Below are positions 52,155 through 63,211 of a stretch of 64,000 nt of DNA, piece after piece. The stretch comes from Dimorphilus gyrociliatus. Lineage: Eukaryota > Annelida > Polychaeta > Dinophilidae. The translations under genes were made by a program, and so were the position numbers. The stretch covers positions 3,727,404-3,791,403 of the forward strand of contig CAJFCJ010000007.1 in NCBI GenBank assembly GCA_904063045.1. The letters are read 5' to 3'. Within the stretch, counting starts at the first letter, position 1, and every line of letters begins with the position of its first letter. The notes beneath the pieces are model-generated. The model did no database searches. It was given only the letters and a program-made list of their open reading frames with translations, and had not been told where the DNA came from.

Positions 52155-53640
52155 AATGAATTTAGTTAGTTTAATATTTTTGAACTATTTCCTTTTCAAG
52201 TCGCAAACAGCTCATTCTATGTCTCAGTTCCTTTGTTTATTATGTAATAGAATGTTAAATAGATAAAGACCGACCGTTATGTAATCGTATGTCATTCCCA
52301 CTTGATCGACCTATCAATTTCATGTTCAAGCAGCCGTAACGGAACTGTGGGTCTTTTCAAGCCTATTGTTAAATTTTGGCAAAGCAAAGAATAAGAAATG
52401 AAATGAACGCGTTATTTCTCTTTTCTCTCTTATTTTTTGCCTATCACCCTCTCTGTGTCTGTCTATCATTTTGCCTGTTCATGCGAATATTGTCTATTTT
52501 ATCTATATAACATCGTTTCTACCTTTTCACGCGGAGTCCTCTGACCAATAAAGCACTCGTCTTTTTCTAGAGAAAACTCGAGGAGAGGTTTGAAGTGGTA
52601 AACCCCAGGAGTTCAAGTTTAAAGTCTCCAAACTTCTACCCCCAACTGTTCTTTTTCAATTGTGAATTGTTATTATGGGTAGTTTTTTATTAAGTTCCTT
52701 TTTATTCCCAACGTATATTTACCATATTCAGTCAAACAGTACGTATACTCATTATCAAATAACACTGTAGGGGAGAATTTATACATATTTATATACTCTT
52801 TATATTGTCTATGGAATCCATGTATGTATTTTCCTTTATATTCCAGCATTGTCTCTGCATACAAACAATAACGGATATATTGGATTACCGATTTGTTTCT
52901 TATCAATAATATCTGCTTTATTTCTTTAGACAGTAATATAACTTTTAACCTAAAAAGAATAAATCAAAATACAGTTTATTCTTGTTATGAAGATATTTAT
53001 TTATATAAATTTTAAATTAATTTTAAATTACATGTTAAAAATTCATATAGCCATTCAATAAATATAAATATCGATAGTTAAAGTGTCAGGAATGTTCGCC
53101 TACCCCCTACTGATTTATTTTCTACGGCTTTTTAACTAACAACAATCGACTAAAGTTCTTCCACCCCTTTCTCCGCCTTCTTTTCTTTTTTCTTCACTCA
53201 ATTATCCTCGTGTAGTTTAAACTGTTATATAGTCGAGTGGAGTTAAGGGGAAGAGAAGGACGAAAGGAGAGATATTATAATTACGACGCAAAATACAATT
53301 ATAAAGCTGCTTTTTATCTATTAATTTCTCCTCTATTTACCCTCTACCCATTCAAGTCAATGGAATGGGAAGAAAGCTGAACAATTCTCACTATAAATAG
53401 GTCATTTTATATTGTAAAGGCATCAATTCGAATCTGCTTATATGTCATCTTTTCGTAATAAAACTTTGTAGGCTCCTTAGCCGCAATTCTCTATTGAATA
53501 ATGTCAATTTACTCTAATATGGTCGTCGACCTTTTGCCATTCCAAGAGGCGACAAATGTGCCATCTATTGGAGTATGTGACATAATAGGAAATTGAACGG
53601 TTGAAAAATCGAAAAGTTCCTAGACAAACATCAGACGAAC
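50281..53640. other. 3.4 kb gene-free region between Ig receptor (-) and WSC-lectin gene (+)
   Basis: Both flanking promoters lie here. It contains a GA run near 50553-50570, CT runs at 50731-50752, 52078-52098 and 52129-52154, and TAGGCCTA at 50519-50526. No credible exon on either strand. Confidence 0.55.
52078..52154. repeat. Paired (CT)n microsatellites
   Basis: Two perfect CT runs (52078-52098 and 52129-52154) separated by 30 bp of pyrimidine-rich sequence. Confidence 0.9.
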
Positions 53641-55910
53641 ATGACGCTTCAACTGCTTGTCATCGTCTTTATCTTTATTAATGTCTTAACTGAAAGTAAC
53701 ACTTATAAGCACTTGGGCTGTTGGACAGAAGATTTAACCTCTCCGGATTTGTCTGGAAAAACTTCTTCATTTACCAAATTGTCAGAATGTTTAAGTTGGT
53801 GCTTCGGTGAATCTTTCTCTTATGGCGCCATGTATAATGGCGAAAAGTGCCTTTGCGGATATACATATGGTAAATTTGGTACTAGTTCATGTAAGTTCTT
53901 TTGTTATTGAAACTGTTACCACAACTTTTTAATGTTCATTCCTCTTCTATTGAATTTGTAATTATAATTAAAAAAAAACCTGTGTCAATGTTCCGGATCG
54001 ATTATGGCTGATACAAGACACCGACTAACTTGTTGTTTGTTATGAACAGCCTGCACGGAGAGCAGCTCATGCGGCGGAAAGTGCGGAGGTGCGAGCTCAA
54101 GCGATGTTTATTACTCCCTTCCGGAAGGTAATGGGTTGAAAGATGTTTACGTGTAAAAGTTTTATCAATAGGGCATATAAATGCAATTGATCTATCCTCT
54201 CTTTTAATACACCCACTACATTCATTTCCAAGCGTCAAATCATATCTATTGACACCCAGTTCCCAGCCTTAAATTAGCAATTGATCGTTTCATTACTCTT
54301 TCAACAGTTACCAGTAGACCCTTCAGATTTGTTCTGAATAAAGTTAATTTTGCTGATGCTCGAAAGTATTGTATTAGAAACCATCGAGGAGATTTATCTT
54401 CGGCGTCAACAGAGAGTCGATGGAGTTCGTTAAAGGCTATTGTAGATAGTGTTAAGTCATCTGGTAAGACAAGTGGTAAATTATGGGTTGGGGTTTGGAA
54501 GCCGTTATCAACTTTTCAATGGGTGGACGCGTATAAAACAGCTACTGTTGACTCTAAAAAATGGGCAAACTCTCAACCTTTGGCAATTAATAAATGTGCT
54601 ATCATTAGAATAGCTGATTATCTTCTTGAATCCGTTTCCTGTACAGACGGAACAATAGACGGTTTTATTTGTGAAGAGACGCCTTCGACTGGTAAATCAT
54701 TACTTATTTTTTTTTATATATATAGTATTATAAAGTATTATATGCCATTATATATAAGTGTTTATTTACTTGTTACTAAGCCACCACTAAGAATCCTGCC
54801 TCGACAACATCTGAAAATTCACAATCGAAAGATTCAACATGGTTTACGACAAGGAACGTCACTTTTTTCATAGTTATGCCACTTTTTGGATTGTGTTACG
54901 GAGGATCTTGTTGCGTTTATGGTATACATAGAATTTGCAGAGCGCTAAAACGAAAACAAAAAGATAAAAGCAAAGAACTTTTATCAAATGAACAGTCTTT
55001 ATCAAACGACTCTGTTGTAAGATTTAGCGCTTTTAATCGCGATAGACGTCCACCTTCCGGTGGATCCGGAGATAACAGGCAAGATTTAAACGAGTTAAAG
55101 CCAATTGAGATTATATATAATCCCCCCAATCGGCCTTCATCTCAAGCCAAGAGTTCGTCTATTCAAGTAACAGCTTTAATGGAAATTCCTCCAAAGAATC
55201 TCACTAAGGTAGATAACAATAATGATGATTTAGATATCGATCAGAAGCCTCAAGAATTGGACAAAAGCGAACTAAGTAACGAAGAAGGGGAAATGGAAAG
55301 GAAACAGCCAGAAGGTAAACAAGATAGTCCGCAATTTGAAAAATCAATTTCAAGAAACTCTGTACTTGTTGAGCCATTGAGCGACAAAAATCAGACAAAG
55401 AATGAGAAGGACGACGAAGAGGCACCAGCTGAAGAAGAAAAGAAAGACGATGTCAAGAGATCAGCCCTGTTACGGCGAGCCTTACGAGATGCCAGAAAAC
55501 GGAGGAGAGATGGAGCTACTTCCTCTATGGATTCGAGGAGAATAGACACGCCGCAAGCTCGGCCTAAAACAACTATGGGTAGACGACGTTCTCCCTTACC
55601 ACCCCTTTGTAATAATAAAACAGCGCCTGCCGACGACGGTGACGACGAAGACGATTTCGTGAATAAACGCCCACCACCTCGTACATTCCTAGCCACCGCC
55701 AAAAGTGGTTTTAGAACTCCAGTAGATCCCCGGCTAGTGCAAAATCAGAGCAGACAAGAAATAGACGACGTAGAGGATACTGGAGAGGCGCAAATTTTAT
55801 ACGTTGAACCTAGGGAAGATCCTCCGAATAGAATCTCAATAGATGACATACTAAAGTCGAAGAATGCGAAGAATAATAATAATAAAAAGAAACGCATACT
55901 GGCAGCTTGA
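53641..55910 (+). CDS. WSC plus C-type-lectin-like type I membrane protein, 4 exons
   Basis: Exons 53641-53890, 54050-54127, 54308-54691, 54781-55910 give about 613 aa. A signal peptide (LQLLVIVFIFINVLTES) precedes a WSC domain (about 22-110) with regularly spaced cysteines (HLGCWTED, ECLSWCFGES, EKCLCGYTYG, SCGGKCGG), a putative carbohydrate-binding module. A C-type-lectin-like domain follows (about 113-235): RKYCIRNHRGDLSS, LWVGVW, NKCAIIRI, SVSC, FICEE. The calcium/sugar motifs EPN, QPD and WND are absent. A hydrophobic segment FFIVMPLFGLCYGGSCCVYG precedes a cytoplasmic tail of about 320 aa that is charged and probably disordered, with Lys/Arg blocks and RRRSPLPPL. WSC followed by lectin recalls the start of polycystin-1, but no PKD, REJ or channel part follows. 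Likely surface receptor or adhesion protein (inferred). The stop overlaps AATAAA (55910-55915). Confidence 0.85.
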
Positions 55911-55915
55911 ATAAA
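55910..55915 (+). terminator. AATAAA overlapping the stop codon of the WSC-lectin gene
   Basis: The hexamer begins with the last base of the TGA stop and is followed by a T-rich stretch. Use of it would leave a 3' UTR of only about 20-30 nt before the convergent HDAC gene. Confidence 0.4.
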
Positions 55916-56231
55916 ATATTCTTTTTTTTTTTTTGGTTCGATAAAAAAAATGTTGACGTCGTTCGATGTTGTTATGGACGACGCCGCTCTGTGCGATTTA
56001 ATTATCTGCAGTTGTGTATTTTTTTTCACGTATAACAATTATACTTCTGCACAATGAAAAACACAAAAAATACATTCCTTACATTCGACATGTACAATTT
56101 AAATTCTTTTCTTTTCAAATCGACAAAAAAATACAACGAAAACGATTAGGTAGAAAAACACAGACGATATGACTAGATTTGAAGGCCGGTAGATGGCGTA
56201 TTTTTTAAAATTTTGTGCGAACCAACTTTGG

Positions 56232-59200
56232 TCAAGCTTCCTCCATAGGTTCGGAACTATCGGAGTTGAAAGAGGAAGAACGTTCGTAGGAGCTGTTAAA
56301 AAACATACATAAATAAATTAAGTTAACTGGGAGAAGCAGAATAATAAGATGTCGAATTAAAATATCAATATGAATAATTAATAATTTAATTACCTTCTTT
56401 GCGCCATCGATAAAGATGCTGCCTGTGATGCAAGGGCCGAAACTGTATCACCATCTTCGCACCACTCAACATGAGCCATATCGATGTACTTCAAGTGACG
56501 GTCGAGGAACGGCCAGTAGGGCTGCTGAAGCCGCACGACCTCTTCAATAGTACTTACTGCTGACGGAAAAGGACGTTTTTGCAATTGTTCGTCGCTTATC
56601 ATCGACGTTTGCTCCGAAAGAAGAGCTCTAACACATTGCTCACACGATTCGACCGTCGACTTGAGCTCGTAGCCACCTTCCAAAACAAGGACGAGTCTAC
56701 CCTGAGCCAGCTGCTTCAATTGTTTTGTCATCCATCCAAAAAGGGCAGGGGATAGATTGTAGCCACCCAAAGGCGCTGGATGACCAGAAGCTCCGTCGAA
56801 TCCGGCCGATACGAGAACTATTTCCGGTTCAAAAGATAAGGCAATAGGCATAACAACTGAACGAAAGGCAGCTAAATATTCAGCGTCCCCCATGGGCGGA
56901 TTCAGTTTACCAGAAAAGGCAATGTTAACATTAAAACCTAAACCCATATCTATACCACATTCCGTAGGCGCTCCCGTTCCCGGGAAAAAATTACCATCAT
57001 CATGACGGTGTAGGCTAATGTACAGAACTCGTGAATCGGCATAAAATATACTCTGTGTTGAATTTCCATGGTGAACATCCCAATCGACCACAAGAATTCT
57101 TCTTAATTTTGCTCGATCAAGCAGAGATTTTGTAGCAATTGCAATATTATTAAAATAGCAGAATCCCATAGGTCTTGTTGGCTCGGCATGATGACCGGGT
57201 GGTCGGACGAGAGCAAACCCACTTGAAATTTCTCCCATTAAGACCTTATGTGCTAATTCAATGCTTCCACCTGCTGCCATTCGAGCGGCCATTGGCGTCC
57301 ATTCTTCGTTCCAAACTGTGTCAGGATCGACACCTATACCTCCACAAGGCAGTGTGTAAAATTTTTGCGTCCCAATAAACATCATTTTATCTAGCTGATT
57401 ACGATTTGGGCCTGTTGTACCGTATAACAATGAATACGGCTCGGAATGACATGTTTGTAATTCAACCATTGAGGCCTTTCGGCATTTTATCCTAATACTT
57501 TTTTCAACTAAGTTCGCAGCCGATATATGTGTCCATATCGATTTCAAACGTTCGGGATGTTCTGGATGCCTTTCATGCTCGCCACAAACGCAATCATGTT
57601 TTAACGTGTCTTCATCATAGACTAATCCTACTGAGGTCGAACGTTCGTCAACAGATGAATTACAACTGGAAAATTTCGCCTTTATCAGAGGCGAAGGAGG
57701 AGAATCTCTCGACGTCGTTCTGGCCTTTCGTAAATGCTTTGAATTTGTAACTAACGCTAATGGTTGATCATTTTTCGGGGAACCCACAACGACCACATCT
57801 TCTTCTTCTTCAGTACTACTACGTAGTTCTTTTGATTTGTGCAAAAGTTTACTCTGCAGTTGTTGTTTGGCAAGCGATAATTTATCGTTCGATACAGCAT
57901 TCGGTACCGGAATAGGAGCAGAAGTCGTCCTATTTAATGTTACCGAAACTGCTGCGATTGCTGCTGCATATTGATGTTGTAGCCGAATTAAATCATTTGC
58001 ATTCGTCGTCGTCGTCGAATCGGCGGGAACGGTAAATGGTACACCAAATGAAGGAGGAATGAAACCAGATATATATGGCGCTGGAAACGTATGTGGGATT
58101 TTGTCGTGAGCGTTCGAAAGAGTAGGCGGCGGTAGATGAGGGATAGCTCTGGTCATATCCGGAAGGCTTATCATTTTGTTAAGATGCTGAACGGCACTTG
58201 AATCTTCGCATGAACCCGGTGTGGAGTCAGTCGATACTTGAGAACTGTGTGGGGAATTTGGGCCCGAATCTGGATTGCTATTTGGCAAAGCCTCTACTGT
58301 TAACGGCAAAATGTTAAGAAAAAGATTCAGTAAGATTTTCAAACATGAAATGTAGAAATAAATTTAACAACATAGTCATTCATTTAGATAAAATTGCTTA
58401 GGATAGCTTTAGGCAGCAAGCAGTAAGGATAGGAAAAGAATAAAGCATTCATAAATAAATTAATATATATATATATTGTATATTTATAGATGCTTGAGTT
58501 CATATACTGTATATATATATATATATATATCTCTATTTATAACAAAAAAAAAAGAGCATCATGTGCGAACAGGACTCACTGGAAATTGGATTTGTCCTTT
58601 TTAGCCTTTCCCTACGTTGTTGAAGTAAAGGACTCGATCGTCTTTCCAACATTTTCTGTTTCAGAGCTAGGCGTACTTTCAGATTCGGTTCTGATGCTAG
58701 ATAGCATAAAAAATAGCACAAAAAGCATTTTTTAAATAGTTTAGAATAGAGGCATTGGAATAAATAATCATTGATAAAAATTATAAGAGTTATACAGATA
58801 ATAATCAATAAAGCAAGGTAGAGCGATAAATGAATAGAATCGAAATAGGTTAATCGTTGAAGCTACAAGCAGGCAACCGTCGACGTCGGCACTCACATCT
58901 GTTTCGATGTAAATATCGTCTGTGTATTCTCGGACTGGAGAATTCTACCCTGTGTTCTTTTAGGTTCAACGTCGAAGGATGCTTAGTCATTACCGGTTCG
59001 GATACTGTTTACGGAATTGTCAGATGATGGTCTCAACAAAGTAATCTTGACTAGTTTATGTTTTTAGTATAAAATAGTTGACTTTAATGTACTTACAGAC
59101 TTTCCTTAAGGGATGATCTAGATCATCGTAAGGCCCATATAAATGAGCAGCCCTATAAGGAGGTGAAGAACCATGAGCTGGCGGCGATTGCTGTTCCAAA

Positions 59201-61138
59201 GAACCGTGATGGGTTTGTCCCCATTGGTTTTTCAAAGGCGGGCTACCAATACCGCCCTTTTCTTTTTGTTTACTTTGGATTTTATTCCGAAGAATTTCTT
59301 TAACAGCCGATGAGGCTTCAGCACTTTCTTTATCCTTATTCTTCTTTTTAAGTTCTTCTAATTTCTTAAGTACAACCGCCTTTTGATTCTCTTCCTGAGC
59401 GGCTAATGATTTATGATGTTCTAATTCGGCTAGTTGCATTTGCAGTACATGGCGTTGTCTATCCTGTGCAAGCGACATTTTCAATTGCGCTTGCGAGAAA
59501 TGTTCCATGAGTATTTGCTGCTGATGAGCGTGCAGCTTTTGCAGTTCGATTAAAGAGTAGTTTGGGTTAGCGGCGTCGTTTATAGGCGCTGTATTCTTGC
59601 CTCTTTCTAAATGAAAAAAAAAATAATAACAAATAATACAATAAAGTTCTATGAATAGACTGAGAAAAATAAAAATAAATATTAATCAATTATATGAAGG
59701 TTATACTAGAATAGAAAAAATTTTTTACTATATATCTCTTACCAAACCCAGATGGGGCGGGTCTAATAGGGTACCGTATCATGTCGAAAAAAATCGATGT
59801 TCTTGCACCGTAAACGATGTAAGAAACAGACTCTACATGAAATAAGACGATTGCGCCACCTAACGTCCCTTTATTAGAGCAAGTCCCAGGGTAAAATAAT
59901 GAATACTGCTCGACACAGATTCGATTTGAATTCTTACTATAAACGTCTTTCTTCCGGGTTAGAAAGAACTTCAAAGAGGAGCAATTCTATAAATATCCAG
60001 AGTGGCACAATTTTGTATAAAATCAAATGTGAAAAAAACGCATGACGCCGCCTACGCGGCTCAAGATAAAAATAGAAACTGCATGAGAAGCGTCTAAGGG
60101 ACATAAATAGAAATAAAAACAGCGTCCCCTTTCTCGGACTATAAAGGGCGCCATCTACGACCATCACCTAAAAAACGGGAAATTGCCAACATTTTTTACG
60201 CAATTAAAAAACCGCGTCCGAAAATAGCAGGATGAGAATTTATAAATAGAACGTTCTATTTTTGAACTCCTTCGTACCGTAAATAGTTGGCATCCTTCTC
60301 TGTTGCTTTCGTAGATGCATTATGCTCAGAACATCACCCGTTAAAATCCTTTTCTCAGGCATGTTTAGTTCTGATCAGTTTGAAGACTGACAACATTCTA
60401 TGACTGTAACGCCCTTGTCTGACCAATCAGCGATCGAATCACGTAACATCCACCGAATGTTATTCGACGGAACAATGGGATGACGATCGGTTACATAATA
60501 AGTCGGAGGTAAGCGTCTAAATTGGTCCGGCAGAGGCGTCTTTCCGACGACTGCACGCTGAGCTTTATGAGTACCGAAAGTGAGGGACCACTGTTACGCA
60601 ACTTTTGGGACGCTGAGCCGAAAACAAATAGATGCTAACCGCCTATAAGCACTTACGACAATAAAAAACAACGCATCTGAATGACGTAACTTCCGTCACT
60701 CGTTCGACTCGTATTGTATTTATATAGAACAAGCAAAGAAAAGCCAAGTTCCTTTGCGAGCAACTATTACATCACGAAGCACACGACCAAAGATTATTAC
60801 ATCATTGTGCTACAATAGTGGAATGACGTTACAAATTGTCCGGCGGTCGTCGTTTAGCGAGATTACGATCGATTTTTCTTTCTTGCATCTGACAGAGAAC
60901 GCGCGAGTGCTTCCCAAGCAACGCCCTAGCGTTTCGTCGAACTTGACACACTTTCTTTGTTAATTAGCCCGAAAAATGATTTAACATACAAACATTATAT
61001 ATCAGACGCATGAAGAGTCCCTAACAACACGAGAAACAACGAGAAGAGACGAGATTGGACGAGACAGACGATAGTCGGTTCTACGAGAATTTGTATACAA
61101 AATCTAACAAACTTACCTTCGTTTTCCTCGTTAGACAT
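56232..61138 (-). CDS. HDAC4: Class IIa histone deacetylase (HDAC4/5/7/9 type), 5 exons
   Basis: Exons 61138-61117, 59606-59097, 58696-58580, 58296-56394, 56292-56232; about 870 aa. The N-terminal coiled coil (about 20-90) is followed by a MEF2-binding-like segment (AVKEILRNKIQSK). A 14-3-3/nuclear-signal block, LRKVSSEPNLK then KQKMLERRSSPLL, aligns with the Ser246 region of human HDAC4 and spans the second splice junction. After a Ser/Pro-rich linker, the deacetylase domain runs from about 460 to 830: zinc-site knuckle CVCGEHERHPEHPERL, RPPGHHAEPTRPMGFCYFNN, VDWDVHHGNSTQ and LEGGYELKST. The catalytic-position residue is Tyr (codon 56669-56671), not the His of vertebrate class IIa enzymes. 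The last exon encodes SSEPMEEA, like the EEPMEEE end of HDAC4. Signal-dependent shuttling and MEF2 repression are expected from the family. Intron 1 (1.5 kb) contains CRE and CCAAT motifs. Confidence 0.94.
58508..58531. repeat. (AT)n microsatellite in HDAC intron
   Basis: About 12 AT units in the intron between HDAC exons 3 and 4, with a second AT run about 40 bp to the left. Confidence 0.85.
60423..60831. promoter_or_regulatory. CCAAT and CRE-like motif block inside HDAC intron 1
   Basis: CCAAT at 60423-60427, TGACGTAA at 60682-60689 and TGACGTTA at 60824-60831, within a more GC-rich part of the first intron. Could be an internal promoter or enhancer of the HDAC gene. Motif evidence only. 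Confidence 0.3.
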
Positions 61139-63211
61139 TGCCTATAACCTAGATCATAGCCAAATATTTTCGCTCCGATGTGTTAAACGGGCAAAAATCC
61201 GATAAAATAGGCGAATCTACCGATAGAAGAGGTTACAACGCAAAACTGCTATGATTATGCTGCTATTTTTGGAAACACAGCGACACACAGCGGCTGAGCA
61301 AAAATAGTAACTTTACTAAACGATCGGGCTAGGGCTGCCGTTGGCATTCTACTTCCATTATTTTTTAACAGGCCTAATTGTCAATTAACCCGCCTTCATT
61401 GCCCGCTCGACCAATGATCCAGAGTGTAAACAATCCTAGTGCCAGCTGTTTTGGATGCTTCTTGCATATGTAGGCCTATTTACACGTATATACACACTGA
61501 TGTACGAACTAAACCCTCTAGTATTTATTAGTTGGTGGTATTGCGCACTTCCTTCCTATGTCATCTTTCAGATAACAAAGAGATATTACAGAATGTTGGC
61601 CACGTTTTAAATGTTTGCCCTATTAATAGAACAACAATGCCATCTTTCAGGCTTTTTAAGTACAACGCTGTAAATTCCCTATGTATTTATTCCTCAATAA
61701 TTCATAATAATATGCAAATGAAAAAAAAATGAGACAGCCTATTTTTACACAATTGTGTGTATTTTCATTTAAAATCCAATATATGTTTTTTACAGATAAA
61801 TTAGAAATCAGCTAAAGAGGTCAAAGACCACAAGGACAATGCGTATATGCGCGTATAAAAAAAAATCGTGTCCTAAATATTTTGTATTGATAGGCGGATG
61901 TCGTTATATCTATCGTATATATATATATAGTTTATAATATATATATATAGTTTTTTTTTCAGGGCATAGATTGTATAGTGACAAAAAAACTCATCACAAT
62001 TTTCCACTTAATTGCTAAATAGTCCATCGAATATTCTATAAAAAGAAGCTATTTAATAATAATCAAATTTTGTTATATATATCTATATATATAGCATATT
62101 TATATATACTGCTGATGTATATATAGACATAAAATATATATAAATATATATTTTACTATTTTTAGATCACAATAAAAATCTCTTCCGAGGGGGTTGTTAT
62201 GTAATTTATTGCATAATAAATCTAAAAGCAATTAATTAAAGTACGTGTATTTGGATCGTTTTGAAGTTCACTTTGCTTTTTTTAAATCGTAAATGTTTTA
62301 GTAAATAGAAATGAAATATAGGTAAATCTGTGGGTATTAATTGTATCTCGTGACAATCATAATATGGGGTAATGCAAAAATACATCAAAAGATGGCACTG
62401 TTAAATTGTTACCTTACAAGAAAATGCTATTATGGGAGCTTGCTTAGCGCGCTTTTTATTGGATGTCTATCTGTCTGTCTGTTTTTTTTTACATGTGCAT
62501 ATAAATACAATATATACATATACAAGTATACATATAGTATACTTTATACATAGATTACACATTAACCGATATCGTACAACTAACCTATTTCTTAGGAAAA
62601 GACAAGGACTTGTCTTAACTGTAAATTTAACATAAAAAAAATGAAATTTTAGATGTGTTTGATCAGCTGCCAAATGTAAGTACATTCTGATTTTAAAATC
62701 TATAGAATTTGACCATAATTTATTATAAATAACATAAAAAACGTTACATATTTTTGATCTACGGAGGTTAACTACAATCTTTATATTTCCTCTTTTTTTT
62801 TGATCATAATAAACAGACAGTAAATAGTATAAAATATTCAATACAGATGGCGCTTTAATTTTTCCTATTGTATTCATTTACCTTGCCCACTTCAAGGCCA
62901 TTGAACTAATAAAAAACTGGAAAACTGTTCGATGACGTTTAAAAACCATTACATGACCTTAATACAACGCATGTTGGGAATTTCGAGAAAAAAAATTAAG
63001 GGTTATCTATATTTAGAGATATCTATGTCGTCAATGATAATAATTTGCGTAGGACGAGGCCTATCTGTAAATAATTTATTCCCTTATGTTAAGGAAACGT
63101 CACGCAATAATTCATAGGACCTTGGCGAGCCTTATTCAATATATTATAATGATAAAAAATAGAAAATAAGAATAATCATTAAACTAAGTAACTTACCTGA
63201 AAATAATAAAT
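61139..63211. other. Gene-free region between HDAC and EME1 genes
   Basis: HDAC promoter side (61139-61500) with TAGGCCTA at 61471-61478, then AT-rich DNA with several AT runs (61915-61950, 62070-62160). No credible exon found; short frames are scattered and without homology. Confidence 0.5.

Noticed and set aside
55391-55702. Antisense frame rich in Ser opposite the WSC-lectin tail
   Set aside because: Shadow of acidic and Lys-rich codons of the real gene.
62341-62877. Overlapping plus and minus frames, up to 136 aa
   Set aside because: Low-complexity AT-rich DNA, no homology and no splice support.
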